22,392 bases of DNA from DATLYF01 sp035575095 (GCA_035575095.1 DATLYF010000078.1:1-22392); one strand, 5' to 3'; counted from the stretch's first letter, positions 7,854 to 15,536 are shown. A program made the numbers and translations. The notes: generated from the letters alone by a model not told the origin.

Positions 7854-8810
7854 ATGCTAACCGTCAGGGCGCGCATTACACCGCTATCAGCCTTCGGCAC
7901 TCTACCCAAGGGCGATACCCTCTTCGGACAGCTCTGCTGGTCGGCACGCAACCATTTCGGCGAGGACAGGCTGCGCAAGTTGCTGGAAGGCTATACGGAA
8001 GGGGACCCGTTTGCGGTGGTATCCGACGCCTTTCCGGCCGGGCACCTGCCGCGCCCTGCACTGCCGGGCCATTGGTTTGCCGCTCTGGCCGGCGCCGACC
8101 GCAAGGAGGCGAAGAAACGCCTCTGGCTGCCCGAGGAACGCCTTGGCGAGCCGGTCGAAAGCTGGCTTCAGCATTGCCGCAAGGCGGGCGATGTGCCAGG
8201 CGGCGCCGCCCTCACCCGGCCGCAGCCGCACAATGCCATTGACCGGCGCACAGGGACCACCGGCGAGGGCTTTGCGCCCTATGCCATGACCCGGCACTGG
8301 TACGAATACACGGACAGCGCCCGGCTGGACATTTACATCGTCCTGGATGAGGCGCGCCTAGCGCAGGATGAGCTTGAGCACTTGCTAACCGGTATTGGCG
8401 AAATTGGCTTTGGACGCGATGCCAGCATCGGGCTCGGCAAGTTCCGGGTCGAGTCGCTGGGGAAGGCTTCCCTGTCCCCGCAGGTTGGTGCCGACGCCTG
8501 GCTGACGCTCGCCCCCTGCGCGCCGCAGGGGCTTGATCTGGACGCCGAGCGCAGTTTCTATCAGGTCTTCACCCGCTTTGGCCGCCACGGCGACGTGGCC
8601 GTGCATAGAGGCAACCCCTTCAAGACACCCGTACTGCTCGCACAAACTGCGGCGGTGCTGGTGCCGAAGCAATACCAGGAGCGGCCTTTTGTCGGTCGGG
8701 GCTTGGGAGGCGACGGCTCGCTCTCGAAGGCGATACCGGAGACGGTTCATCAGGGCTATGCGCCGGTCGTGGGCATTCGGCTTGCGGCCCGGAAGGAGGC
8801 CGTGGCATGA
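7854..8810 (+). CDS. csm4: Csm4, 5'-handle cap RAMP subunit
   Basis: A 318-residue RAMP protein, close to the usual Csm4 length. The ATG at 7854 has a GGGGGG Shine-Dalgarno tract 5 bases upstream. The N-terminal SAFGTLPKGDTLFGQLCW is a Csm4 hallmark, as are PHNAIDRRTGTTG near 122-134 and the glycine-rich GEIGFGRDASIGLGKF near 182-197. Csm4 binds the 5' repeat tag of the crRNA and docks Cas10. The stop overlaps the csm5 start in ATGA at 8807-8810, implying translational coupling. Confidence 0.94.
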   Translation: MLTVRARITPLSAFGTLPKGDTLFGQLCWSARNHFGEDRLRKLLEGYTEGDPFAVVSDAFPAGHLPRPALPGHWFAALAGADRKEAKKRLWLPEERLGEPVESWLQHCRKAGDVPGGAALTRPQPHNAIDRRTGTTGEGFAPYAMTRHWYEYTDSARLDIYIVLDEARLAQDELEHLLTGIGEIGFGRDASIGLGKFRVESLGKASLSPQVGADAWLTLAPCAPQGLDLDAERSFYQVFTRFGRHGDVAVHRGNPFKTPVLLAQTAAVLVPKQYQERPFVGRGLGGDGSLSKAIPETVHQGYAPVVGIRLAARKEAVA

Positions 8811-10498
8811 AAACATTCGACAGCTACGATCTGCTCATCACGCCGCTGTCACCTGTCCATATCGGCACCGGCGAGAGCTACGAACCCACTAACTACGTCA
8901 TCGAGGACGACACGCTTCACGAGTTCGATACTGGCGAGGTGGTCGAACTCCTGTCCAAGGCGGACAAGGACGCGCTGCTGCAAGCAGTCGATCGCCGTCC
9001 CAATCAAGACATGATCAAGGCCGTGCAACGCTTCTTCTATGAGCGGCGTCCGGCGTTAATCACGCACTCCCGAAACAGCATCCCAGTGCTAGCAGGCGTG
9101 GCGGGGCTCTACCATGACCGTGTGGGGCAGACGGCCCAGCGCGAGGAAAGCGGCCGTCAGATCATCAACCGGTTGGAGATCGACCGCACGGCCTTCAATC
9201 CGATCACGCGCCTGCCCGTGCTGTTCGGCTCCTCGCTCAAGGGCGCGATCCGTACGGCGCTTCTCGATGCGGCCAATGGCGGTCAATCAGCGCCGGAGAA
9301 AAAGGGCTTGCACGAGTTCCAGGGGCGATTGTTCCGCTACCGTGAGCAGCGGCTGCTTCTGGAACGCGACCCTATGCGCCTGGTGCAGATCGGCGATGCG
9401 ATGTGGCAAGGAGAACCGGGGCTGCCCGCCGCGGAAGTGCATCTGGCGGTCAACCGCAAAAAGGCGCCGGTGGTGGATGAGCGGGGCAGGCTCCGCGCCT
9501 CCCAGGCCGAACAGCGTGGGCTTTATCAGATCCTGGAGTGTGTGCCGGCCTTGCATTACCGCGCCTTCGCGGCCCGGCTCAACATTCAGCGCGTTGATGG
9601 GATGGGCAACGCTGGCGAGCTGCCCGATTCCGGCCTGCGCTTCGATATTCGCCGCATCGCTCGCGCCTGCAATGACTTCTACAGGCCCATCCTGATGACT
9701 GAAAACCAGTTGCTCGCCGACCGAGGTTTTCTAAGAGAATCGTGGCGCCGCACCATTGAGGCGCTGCTGACCGGAGAGGTCGGGGAGACACTGGAGCGGG
9801 GCGAAGCGTTTCTCCTGCGCGTGGGGCGCCACTCTGGCGCCGAGTCGGTCACCGTCAACGGGGTGCGCAACATCAAGATCATGAAGGCCAGGGGGCAGCC
9901 GCCGGAGTACGCATCCTCCGCCAAGACCGTCTGGCTGGCGGCCGGGGAGCGGGATCAACGTAAGGATATGCTCCCCTTCGGCTGGCTGCTGGTGGAAATC
10001 CTCCCGGCGGACAGCCAGCAGCCGCATGAAAGCGATACGCTCAAGACCGCCTGTGAGATGCATCTTGCTTCCGCCCGCGCCTGGGCTGCCCGGCAGGCGG
10101 AGAAGGCAAGTGCAAGAGCGCAGGCGCAAGCCGCGCAGGAGGCGCGACGCCAGCAAGAGGAGGAGCAGGCGCGCTTACGCGCCGAGCAGGCGGCGCGCGC
10201 GGCGCAAGCGGAGGCCGAGCGGCAGGCCCGGCTCGCCGCCATGAGCGAGGAGGAAAGGGCGATCGAAGAGCTTCGCACCTGGCTCGAAGCGGACAAGGCC
10301 GCCGGCCGCAATGAACCTCAAGGCCGTCTAACTAATCGTCTCGCGGAGCTGATGCGGCAGGCTGGCGCATGGGAGCCCGCGGTTCGCAGCCAGCTTGCTG
10401 ATCTCGCTGAGGCGATCTACGGATTCGTCGGCTGGGGCAGCGGTAAAAAGAAGCAGGAAAGAAAGGCGCGCATTACCGAGCTGAGGTCCGGCAAATGA
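8807..10498 (+). CDS. csm5: Csm5 RAMP subunit with long coiled-coil C-terminal extension
   Basis: A 563-residue protein beginning at the ATGA overlap with csm4. The first 400 residues are a Csm5-type RAMP: ITPLSPVHIGTGESYEPTNY at the N-terminus, LPVLFGSSLKGAIRTALLDA near 136-155, and LPFGWLLVEI near 388-397. Csm5 caps the 3' end of the crRNA and is tied to crRNA maturation. The core normally ends here; this protein goes on for about 165 residues. Residues 415-500 are almost all Ala, Glu, Arg and Gln with heptad-like spacing, a probable coiled coil, followed by a small helical segment (EELRTWLEADKAAGR, RLTNRLAELMRQAGAWEPAV) and a basic tail (GSGKKKQERKARI). The extension could serve crRNA-end processing, recruitment of host nucleases or oligomerisation; none of this can be read from sequence. 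Confidence 0.93.
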   Translation: MKTFDSYDLLITPLSPVHIGTGESYEPTNYVIEDDTLHEFDTGEVVELLSKADKDALLQAVDRRPNQDMIKAVQRFFYERRPALITHSRNSIPVLAGVAGLYHDRVGQTAQREESGRQIINRLEIDRTAFNPITRLPVLFGSSLKGAIRTALLDAANGGQSAPEKKGLHEFQGRLFRYREQRLLLERDPMRLVQIGDAMWQGEPGLPAAEVHLAVNRKKAPVVDERGRLRASQAEQRGLYQILECVPALHYRAFAARLNIQRVDGMGNAGELPDSGLRFDIRRIARACNDFYRPILMTENQLLADRGFLRESWRRTIEALLTGEVGETLERGEAFLLRVGRHSGAESVTVNGVRNIKIMKARGQPPEYASSAKTVWLAAGERDQRKDMLPFGWLLVEILPADSQQPHESDTLKTACEMHLASARAWAARQAEKASARAQAQAAQEARRQQEEEQARLRAEQAARAAQAEAERQARLAAMSEEERAIEELRTWLEADKAAGRNEPQGRLTNRLAELMRQAGAWEPAVRSQLADLAEAIYGFVGWGSGKKKQERKARITELRSGK

Positions 10499-10504
10499 CG
10501 AACG

Positions 10505-10805
10505 GTGAGCTGGCGCCCCTATCTACCCATCCTTACCGCCAAGCAGCTCCACCCCGGCGTCGTGCTGGTGCCAACCCGTCCGCGCCGCCAATAAAGACAA
10601 GCTTGACCTCAAGGGACTCCTACACATCGCCGACTGGATCGGCGCCCTGCACACCTTTGACAAAGACGGTGATTACGGCGTCTTCGCCCCCCCCTGCTGG
10701 AGGCAGACGGAGTGACAAAAGAACGAGCGAATTGCTGGCATCTTGAGCGACGAGAACCGCCTACGAAAAGAATTGCAACGACTGATGAAAATCCTGCTGC
10801 ACTGA
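10505..10805 (+). pseudogene. Decayed small gene following csm5, frameshifted
   Basis: Three successive frames each look coding over part of this stretch. From the GTG at 10505 one frame reads SWRPYLPILTAKQLHPGVV and stops at 10594. Another frame takes over near 10590 with KDKLDLKGLLHIADWIGALH and DKDGDYGVFAPPCW, stopping at 10715 just after a run of eight Cs (10687-10694). A shift at that run would read PLLEADGVTK instead. Past the stop the same frame resumes as NERIAGILSDENRLRKELQR, ending at 10805. The pieces would join into a protein of about 100 residues. It follows csm5 directly, so it may once have been a cas accessory gene. LLHIADWIG weakly recalls HD-domain proteins, but I do not recognise the family. 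Sequencing error at the C-run could explain only one of the breaks. Confidence 0.5.
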
Positions 10806-10933
10806 CGGAGGCGATAATCCCGCGCGCAGCTTTCCACCGGGCAGACCGTAGCTGTCGGATCCCACAAGGTTGCCCGCAGGGGCTCCCGGTCCCGCCCTGC
10901 CTCGGCTACGACCGGTAGAGCAAGCTGATCAGC

Positions 10934-11128
10934 ATGGTTTATATGATTTCTTTCAAGGCTCTGGAGGCTCACAAGAATTTCATCGGCCTCGGGGAATCCC
11001 TGGCTGGGCAGAAGATCGACCACGTGGATGCGGAATACAACCCCGGCCATGCTGGGGTTGCCGAACCGCATTACCTCTTCACGCTGTGGTTCATCAGTCC
11101 TGAAGAGCAGGCGAAGCGACTGAAATAA
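10934..11128 (+). CDS. Small hypothetical protein
   Basis: A 64-residue ORF from the ATG at 10934, beginning MVYMISFKALEAHKNF and ending FTLWFISPEEQAKRLK. An in-frame stop lies just upstream, so it cannot be longer; a second Met at residue 4 is an alternative start. No clear Shine-Dalgarno is present. Composition is balanced and unlike the arginine- and alanine-rich shadow frames nearby, which supports real coding. It has no signal peptide or membrane segment. It lies between the decayed gene behind csm5 and the 3' end of pgi, convergent with pgi. I do not recognise the family. It could be a remnant of a longer gene. Confidence 0.45.
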   Translation: MVYMISFKALEAHKNFIGLGESLAGQKIDHVDAEYNPGHAGVAEPHYLFTLWFISPEEQAKRLK

Positions 11129-11174
11129 GCCAGGCCGCTTCGGTTCGAAACCCGCCGCGAGCGCCGATGGTCCA

Positions 11175-11199
11175 TCCCCTCCTCTTGCCGGGGAGGGGA
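11175..11199 (-). terminator. Hairpin downstream of pgi
   Basis: TCCCCTCC (11175-11182) pairs with GGAGGGGA (11192-11199), with a further G-U and C-G pair closing a 5-base loop. It lies 13 bases beyond the pgi stop, between convergent reading frames. Neither side has a T-run, so it may act as an mRNA-stabilising or bidirectional hairpin rather than a true intrinsic terminator. Confidence 0.45.
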
Positions 11200-11212
11200 C
11201 GGCCGGAGCGCG

Positions 11213-12895
11213 TCAGCCCTTGGCCATCGACAGCGCCGGCCACAGCCGCCGGCAGCGCGCGATCAGGCCTGCGGTGGAGGCGTCGTGGCCCTGCACCGGC
11301 GCCTCGCCGGCCAACTCCTCGGCGATGGTGCGGGCCAGTTGCTTGCCCAGCTCCACCCCCCACTGATCGTAGGCATTGATCCCCCACACCGCCGCCTGCA
11401 CGAATACCTTGTGCTCGTAGAGGGCGATCAGCGCCCCCAGGGTGGCGGGGGTGAGCTGTTCCACCAGCAGGGTGTTGCTGGGGCGGTTGCCAGGGAACAC
11501 CCGGTGCGGCAAGAGCGCCGCCAGCGCCTCGCCCGTCAGCCCCTGGGCGTGCAGCTCGGCCTCAACCTCGGCGGCGCTCTTGCCGCGCATCAGCGCCTCG
11601 CTCTGCGCCAGGCAGTTGGCCAGCAGCAGGCGGTGGTGCTCGGTGAGCTCGTGGTGCGGGCGCGCGGCGGCGATGAAGTCCACCGGCACCAGCTGGGTGC
11701 CCTGGTGCAGCAACTGGAAGTAGGCATGCTGGCCGTCGGTGCCGGTGGTGCCCCAGAGGATAGGGCCGGTGGCGTAGTCCACCGCTTGCCCGTCGCGGGT
11801 CACGCGCTTGCCGTTGCTCTCCATGTCGAGCTGCTGCAAATAGGCCGGCAGCAGCCGCAGATACTGGTCGTAGGGCACCACAGCGTGGCTGGCGGCGCCG
11901 AGGAAATCGCCGTACCACACCCCCAGTAGCCCCAGGAGCAGCGGCAGGTTGCGCGCCGGCTCGGCCTCCAGGAAATGGCGGTCCATGGCGTGGGCGCCGG
12001 CCAGCAACTCCTCGAAGCGCTCCATCCCGAGCGCGAGCGCGATCGGCAGGCCGATGGCCGACCACAGGGAATAGCGTCCGCCTACCCAGTCCCAGAACGG
12101 AAACAGATTGGCCTCGGGCAGGCCGAACTGCGCCGCCGCGGCGACGTTGGTGGTCACCGCCACGAAGTGCCGGGCCACGGCCGCTTCCTCACCCAGGGCG
12201 GCGAGCAGCCAGGCGCGGGCGGTGCGGGCGTTGGTCAGGGTCTCGCTGGTGGTGAAGGTCTTGGAGGCGACGATGAACAGGGTCCGCGCCGGGTCGAGGC
12301 GGCGCAGGATGTCGCGCTGGTAGCCGCCATCGACGTTGGACAGGAAGTGCAGGTTGAGCCCGGGGCGGGCGTAGGGGGTGAGGGCCTCGCAGACCATGCG
12401 CGGCCCGAGGTCGGAGCCGCCGATGCCGATGTTGACCACGTCGGTGATGCTCTGCCCGCCATGGCCGCGCCAGCGGCCCTCGTGCACCGCCGCGACGAAC
12501 TCGGCCATGCGGCCCAGCACGGCATTGACCTCCGGCATCACGTCGCGCCCGTCCACGGCGATGGGGGTGTTGGCGCGGTTGCGCAGAGCGAGGTGCAGCA
12601 CCGCCCGGTTTTCGGTGTTGTTGATGCGCTCGCCGCAGGCCATGGCCTGGGCCAGCGCCAGCACGCTGCGCTGCTCGGCCAGCGCCAGCAAGAGCTCGAT
12701 GGTGCGCGCGGTGATGCGGTTCTTGGAGTAATCGAGCAGGATGCCTGCGGCTTCGGCGGAGAAGCGCTGGAAACGCTGCGGATCCTCGGCAAAGAGCTGG
12801 CGCAGATGGCTGCCCATCAGTTCGTGCCGGTGGGCTTCCAGGGCTTGCCAGGCGGAGCTCGAGCGCAGGGCGGAGGAGGGGGCGGAAGGATTCAC
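11213..12895 (-). CDS. pgi: Glucose-6-phosphate isomerase
   Basis: This cytoplasmic enzyme interconverts glucose 6-phosphate and fructose 6-phosphate. The GTG at 12895 is taken as start because GAGGA lies 9 bases upstream, giving 560 residues against 549 in E. coli; the frame extends to a TTG at 12961 without a ribosome-binding site. Diagnostic segments are NIGIGGSDLGPRMV, the phosphate-binding SKTFTTSETL, GGRYSLWSAIGLP (isomerase signature 1), MESNGKRV with the catalytic glutamate, GTDGQHAYFQLLHQG with the catalytic histidine, and GINAYDQWGVELGKQLA (signature 2) with the catalytic lysine. It is divergent from the polyol operon and shares a 322-base control region with HexR-like palindromes, one of them 59 bases before this start. 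It is a stand-alone Pgi, not a transaldolase fusion. Confidence 0.97.
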   Translation of the reverse strand: MNPSAPSSALRSSSAWQALEAHRHELMGSHLRQLFAEDPQRFQRFSAEAAGILLDYSKNRITARTIELLLALAEQRSVLALAQAMACGERINNTENRAVLHLALRNRANTPIAVDGRDVMPEVNAVLGRMAEFVAAVHEGRWRGHGGQSITDVVNIGIGGSDLGPRMVCEALTPYARPGLNLHFLSNVDGGYQRDILRRLDPARTLFIVASKTFTTSETLTNARTARAWLLAALGEEAAVARHFVAVTTNVAAAAQFGLPEANLFPFWDWVGGRYSLWSAIGLPIALALGMERFEELLAGAHAMDRHFLEAEPARNLPLLLGLLGVWYGDFLGAASHAVVPYDQYLRLLPAYLQQLDMESNGKRVTRDGQAVDYATGPILWGTTGTDGQHAYFQLLHQGTQLVPVDFIAAARPHHELTEHHRLLLANCLAQSEALMRGKSAAEVEAELHAQGLTGEALAALLPHRVFPGNRPSNTLLVEQLTPATLGALIALYEHKVFVQAAVWGINAYDQWGVELGKQLARTIAEELAGEAPVQGHDASTAGLIARCRRLWPALSMAKG

Positions 12896-12953
12896 GGCTG
12901 GATGTCCTCGGTGGCTGCTGGGAGGTTCGGGGTGCGAAGAATTAGGGCAGGAA

Positions 12954-12968
12954 TGTAGCAAAACTACA
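12954..12968 (-). promoter_or_regulatory. HexR-like operator near pgi
   Basis: On the minus strand this reads TGTAGTTTTGCTACA, a perfect 5+5 inverted repeat (TGTAG/CTACA). It lies 59 bases upstream of the pgi start, where a promoter-overlapping operator would be expected. The pattern resembles HexR sites (TGTA-TT...TTACA), which respond to KDPG. The assignment to HexR is inference. Confidence 0.5.
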
Positions 12969-13073
12969 GTTAATTCGGAAGAGCCCCCGCAGTTCCCTCA
13001 ATGCCGGAGAATGGGGAATATTATGGTGGCTTCCACGGGATCGGCAAGAGCGCAGATGACGCCGGGACGATTT

Positions 13074-13088
13074 TGTAGTTTTGTTACA
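13074..13088 (+). promoter_or_regulatory. HexR-like operator, second copy
   Basis: TGTAGTTTTGTTACA on the plus strand is identical at 14 of 15 bases to the site at 12954-12968 read on the minus strand. With one more base on each side it becomes TTGT-N9-ACAA. It lies 35 bases upstream of the proposed smoE -35 box. Two facing copies between divergent genes suggest looping or joint control. Confidence 0.5.
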
Positions 13089-13123
13089 ATTATCTCGGCG
13101 ATCCTGCGCATTTTGTCCGCCCG

Positions 13124-13152
13124 TTGACAAGGGTAGGAGGGGATGCTAAACA
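13124..13152 (+). promoter_or_regulatory. Candidate sigma70 promoter of the polyol operon
   Basis: TTGACA (13124-13129) is a perfect -35 box. Seventeen bases later comes TAAACA (13147-13152), a weak -10 with three of six matches. A start near 13159 would give a leader of about 60 bases before smoE. The weak -10 would fit a promoter that needs an activator, as polyol operons of Pseudomonas do with the AraC-type MtlR. Confidence 0.5.
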
Positions 13153-13166
13153 TTTGATCACATAAC

Positions 13167-13178
13167 GAGCAAATGCTC
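13167..13178 (+). promoter_or_regulatory. Palindromic operator candidate GAGCAAATGCTC
   Basis: GAGCA-AA-TGCTC is a perfect inverted repeat lying about 8 bases after the inferred transcription start of smoE. Eleven of its 12 bases recur at 18269-18280, before smoS in the same operon. CATTTG at 13153 faces its CAAATG half. It is probably bound by a local polyol regulator not encoded in the window. Confidence 0.45.
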
Positions 13179-13217
13179 TAACAGATACAAGTTTCATCCA
13201 CCAACAGGAGAGAACCG

Positions 13218-14537
13218 ATGATGCGCATCGTTCCGCTGTCCGCGGCGCTGGCCGCTGCCCTGAGCCTGGCGGGGACTGCCGCCCACGCCGCCACCACGGT
13301 CACCATCGCCACCGTCAACAATGGCGAGATGATCGTCATGCAGAAACTGTCGAAGCAGTTCGAAGAAAAGCACCCGGACATCAAGCTTAACTGGGTGGTG
13401 CTGGAGGAGAATGTCCTGCGCCAGCGGGTGACCACCGACATCGCCACCGGCAGCGGGCAGTTCGACGTCATGACCATCGGCACCTACGAGGTGCCGATCT
13501 GGGCCAAGCAGGGCTGGCTGTTGCCCCTGGACAATCTGCCGGCGGATTACGACCTGGACGATGTGCTGAAACCCGTGCGCGACGGTCTGTCCTACGAGGG
13601 CAAGCTCTATGCCCTGCCGTTCTACGGCGAGTCCTCCATGACCTTCTACCGTAAGGACTTGTTCAAGAAGGCCGGGCTCAAGATGCCGGAACGTCCCACC
13701 TATGACGATATCGCCAAGTTTGCCGCGGCCATCACCGACAAGGGCGCCGGCGTCTACGGTATCTGTCTGCGCGGCAAACCGGGGTGGGGCGAGAATATGG
13801 CCTTCCTGTCGACCTTGATCAACACCTACGGCGGTCGCTGGTTCGACGAGAAGTGGAATCCCGAAATCGACTCGCCGCAGTGGAAGCAGGCCATCGGCTT
13901 CTACGTCGAACTGATGACCAAGTACGGTCCGCCCGGGGCGAGTTCCAACGGCTTCAACGAGAACCTGGCTCTGTTCGCCAGCGGCAAGTGCGGCATGTGG
14001 ATCGACGCCACCGTGGCGGCCGGCATGCTGTTCAACCCCAAGGAGTCCCAGGTGGCCGACAAGGTGGGCTTCGCCCAGGCCCCGGTTGCGGTGACCCCGA
14101 AGGGCGCCCACTGGCTGTGGTCCTGGGCCCTGGCCATCCCCAAATCCTCCAAGGTGCCTGAGGCCGCTCAGCAGTTCGTCACCTGGGCCACGTCCAAGCC
14201 GTACATCGAGCTGGTGGGCACGAGCGAGGGCTGGACCAGCGTACCGCCGGGTACCCGCAAGTCCACCTACCAGAACCCGAAATACCGCGAGGCCGCCCCC
14301 TTCGCCCCATCCGTGCTGCAGGCTATCGAGACCGCCGATCCGACCAGCCCGAGCGCCAAGCCGGTGCCCTACACCGGCGTCCAGTACGTGGGCATCCCCG
14401 AGTTCCAGGCCATCGGCACCCAGGTGGGGCAGGCCATCGCCGGCGCCTTGACCGGACAGATGCCCGTGGACCAGGCGCTAAAGAGCGCCCAGGCGGTCGC
14501 GACCCGCACCATGCGCCAGGCCGGCTACCTCAAGTAA
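13218..14537 (+). CDS. smoE: Polyol ABC transporter, periplasmic binding protein
   Basis: A 439-residue extracellular solute-binding protein of family 1, similar in length and layout to SmoE of Rhodobacter and MtlE of Pseudomonas, which bind sorbitol, mannitol and arabitol. The ATG at 13218 has AGGAG 7 bases upstream. A Sec signal peptide is clear: MMRIVPLSAALAAALSLAG, then AHA at 22-24 before the mature TTVTIATVNN; there is no lipobox. Other features are FDVMTIGTYEVPIWAKQGW, LYALPFYGESSMTFYRKDLF, and many aromatic residues (WGENMAF, GAHWLWSW) suited to sugar stacking. It is the first gene of the operon, behind the candidate promoter at 13124 and followed by a strong hairpin. Substrate is inferred from the downstream dehydrogenases. 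Confidence 0.93.
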   Translation: MMRIVPLSAALAAALSLAGTAAHAATTVTIATVNNGEMIVMQKLSKQFEEKHPDIKLNWVVLEENVLRQRVTTDIATGSGQFDVMTIGTYEVPIWAKQGWLLPLDNLPADYDLDDVLKPVRDGLSYEGKLYALPFYGESSMTFYRKDLFKKAGLKMPERPTYDDIAKFAAAITDKGAGVYGICLRGKPGWGENMAFLSTLINTYGGRWFDEKWNPEIDSPQWKQAIGFYVELMTKYGPPGASSNGFNENLALFASGKCGMWIDATVAAGMLFNPKESQVADKVGFAQAPVAVTPKGAHWLWSWALAIPKSSKVPEAAQQFVTWATSKPYIELVGTSEGWTSVPPGTRKSTYQNPKYREAAPFAPSVLQAIETADPTSPSAKPVPYTGVQYVGIPEFQAIGTQVGQAIAGALTGQMPVDQALKSAQAVATRTMRQAGYLK

Positions 14538-14547
14538 TCCGTTCTCT

Positions 14548-14583
14548 CCCTCACCCTGCCGCGGGAGCGGGGCGGGGTGAGGG
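14548..14583 (+). repeat. REP-like hairpin between smoE and smoF
   Basis: CCCTCACCCTGCC (14548-14560) pairs with GGCGGGGTGAGGG (14571-14583) through 13 pairs, one of them G-U, around a 10-base loop. It begins 10 bases after the smoE stop. No T-run follows. Such hairpins after binding-protein genes stabilise the upstream message and reduce downstream expression, as known for the malE-malF region of E. coli; the same role is inferred here. Confidence 0.7.
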
Positions 14584-14609
14584 GGATCTTGCTCCAGGGG
14601 ATGACTCCA

Positions 14610-15536
14610 ATGGCGGCCCTAGCCAAGGCAACCCTCGCCATCAGAACTGCGTTCCAATCTGCCAGGAAAACGGGGCGGGAGGTCGACACCCGGCCTCTGT
14701 TGTGGCCGTCGGTGATCGTCCTGTTCCTGTGGATGATCGTGCCTCTGGCGATGACCCTGTACTTTTCGGTCATCCGTTACAACCTGCTCAATCCTGCGCT
14801 CACCGGCTTCGCCGGCCTGGAAAATTACGCCTTCCTATTCGAGGACCCGGCGCTGTGGACCGCGCTGTGGAATACCCTGGTCCTGGTGGGTTCGGTATTG
14901 ATCATCACGGTGGTGCTGGGAACCCTGTTTGCGGTCCTCTACAACCAGGATTTCTTTGGCCGCAGCATCGCCCGGCTGCTGGTGATCGCGCCCTTTTTCG
15001 TGATGCCCACGGTGAGCGCGCTGATCTGGAAGAACATGATGATGCACCCGGTCAACGGCTTCATCGCCTGGCTGCAGAGCAGCGTCGGTCTGCAGCCCAC
15101 CGACTGGTTCGCCCACTACCCGATGCTGTCGGTCATCATCATCGTGGCCTGGCAGTGGGTGCCCTTCGCCTTTTTGATCCTGCTCACCTCCATCCAGTCC
15201 CTGGACAGCGAGCAGAAAGAGGCGGCGCGCATCGACGGGGCCGGTCCCCTCGCCATGTTCTTCTACATCATCCTGCCTCACCTGCGGCGGGCCATTTCGG
15301 TGGTCATCATGATCGAGACCATCTTCCTGCTGACCATCTTCGCCGAGATTTACGTCACCACCTCGGGCGGTCCGGGGCTGGCCACCACCAACCTGGCCTA
15401 CCTGATCTATTCCGTGGGTCTGCTGCAGTTCGACGCCGGCTATGCCTCGGCCGGCGGCGTCATCGCCGTGATCCTGGCCAACATCGTGGCCTTCTTCCTG
15501 GTGCGCACCGTCTCGCGCAACCTGCAGCACACCTGA
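14610..15536 (+). CDS. smoF: Polyol ABC transporter permease 1
   Basis: A MalF-type inner-membrane permease of 308 residues. The ATG at 14610 is chosen because AGGGG ends 9 bases upstream; an in-frame ATG at 14601 abuts that same site. A first membrane helix (LLWPSVIVLFLWMIVPLAM) is followed by at least five more. The EAA loop that docks the ATPase reads EAARIDGAG from residue 204. NTLVLVGSVLIITVVLG and the ending FFLVRTVSRN are typical of the SmoF/MtlF group. The gene is separated from smoE by the REP-like hairpin at 14548-14583 and from smoG by 12 bases. Confidence 0.93.
   Translation: MAALAKATLAIRTAFQSARKTGREVDTRPLLWPSVIVLFLWMIVPLAMTLYFSVIRYNLLNPALTGFAGLENYAFLFEDPALWTALWNTLVLVGSVLIITVVLGTLFAVLYNQDFFGRSIARLLVIAPFFVMPTVSALIWKNMMMHPVNGFIAWLQSSVGLQPTDWFAHYPMLSVIIIVAWQWVPFAFLILLTSIQSLDSEQKEAARIDGAGPLAMFFYIILPHLRRAISVVIMIETIFLLTIFAEIYVTTSGGPGLATTNLAYLIYSVGLLQFDAGYASAGGVIAVILANIVAFFLVRTVSRNLQHT

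Noticed and set aside
2310..11212. CRISPR array
   Set aside because: The non-coding stretches around the csm genes were read for 28-37 base repeats with regular spacers; none was found. The GACAAGCTTG copies are too short and irregularly placed.
11285..12958. Long plus-strand open frames opposite pgi
   Set aside because: They mirror pgi codons; composition is Gly/Ala/Gln-rich without motifs, while pgi shows every catalytic segment.
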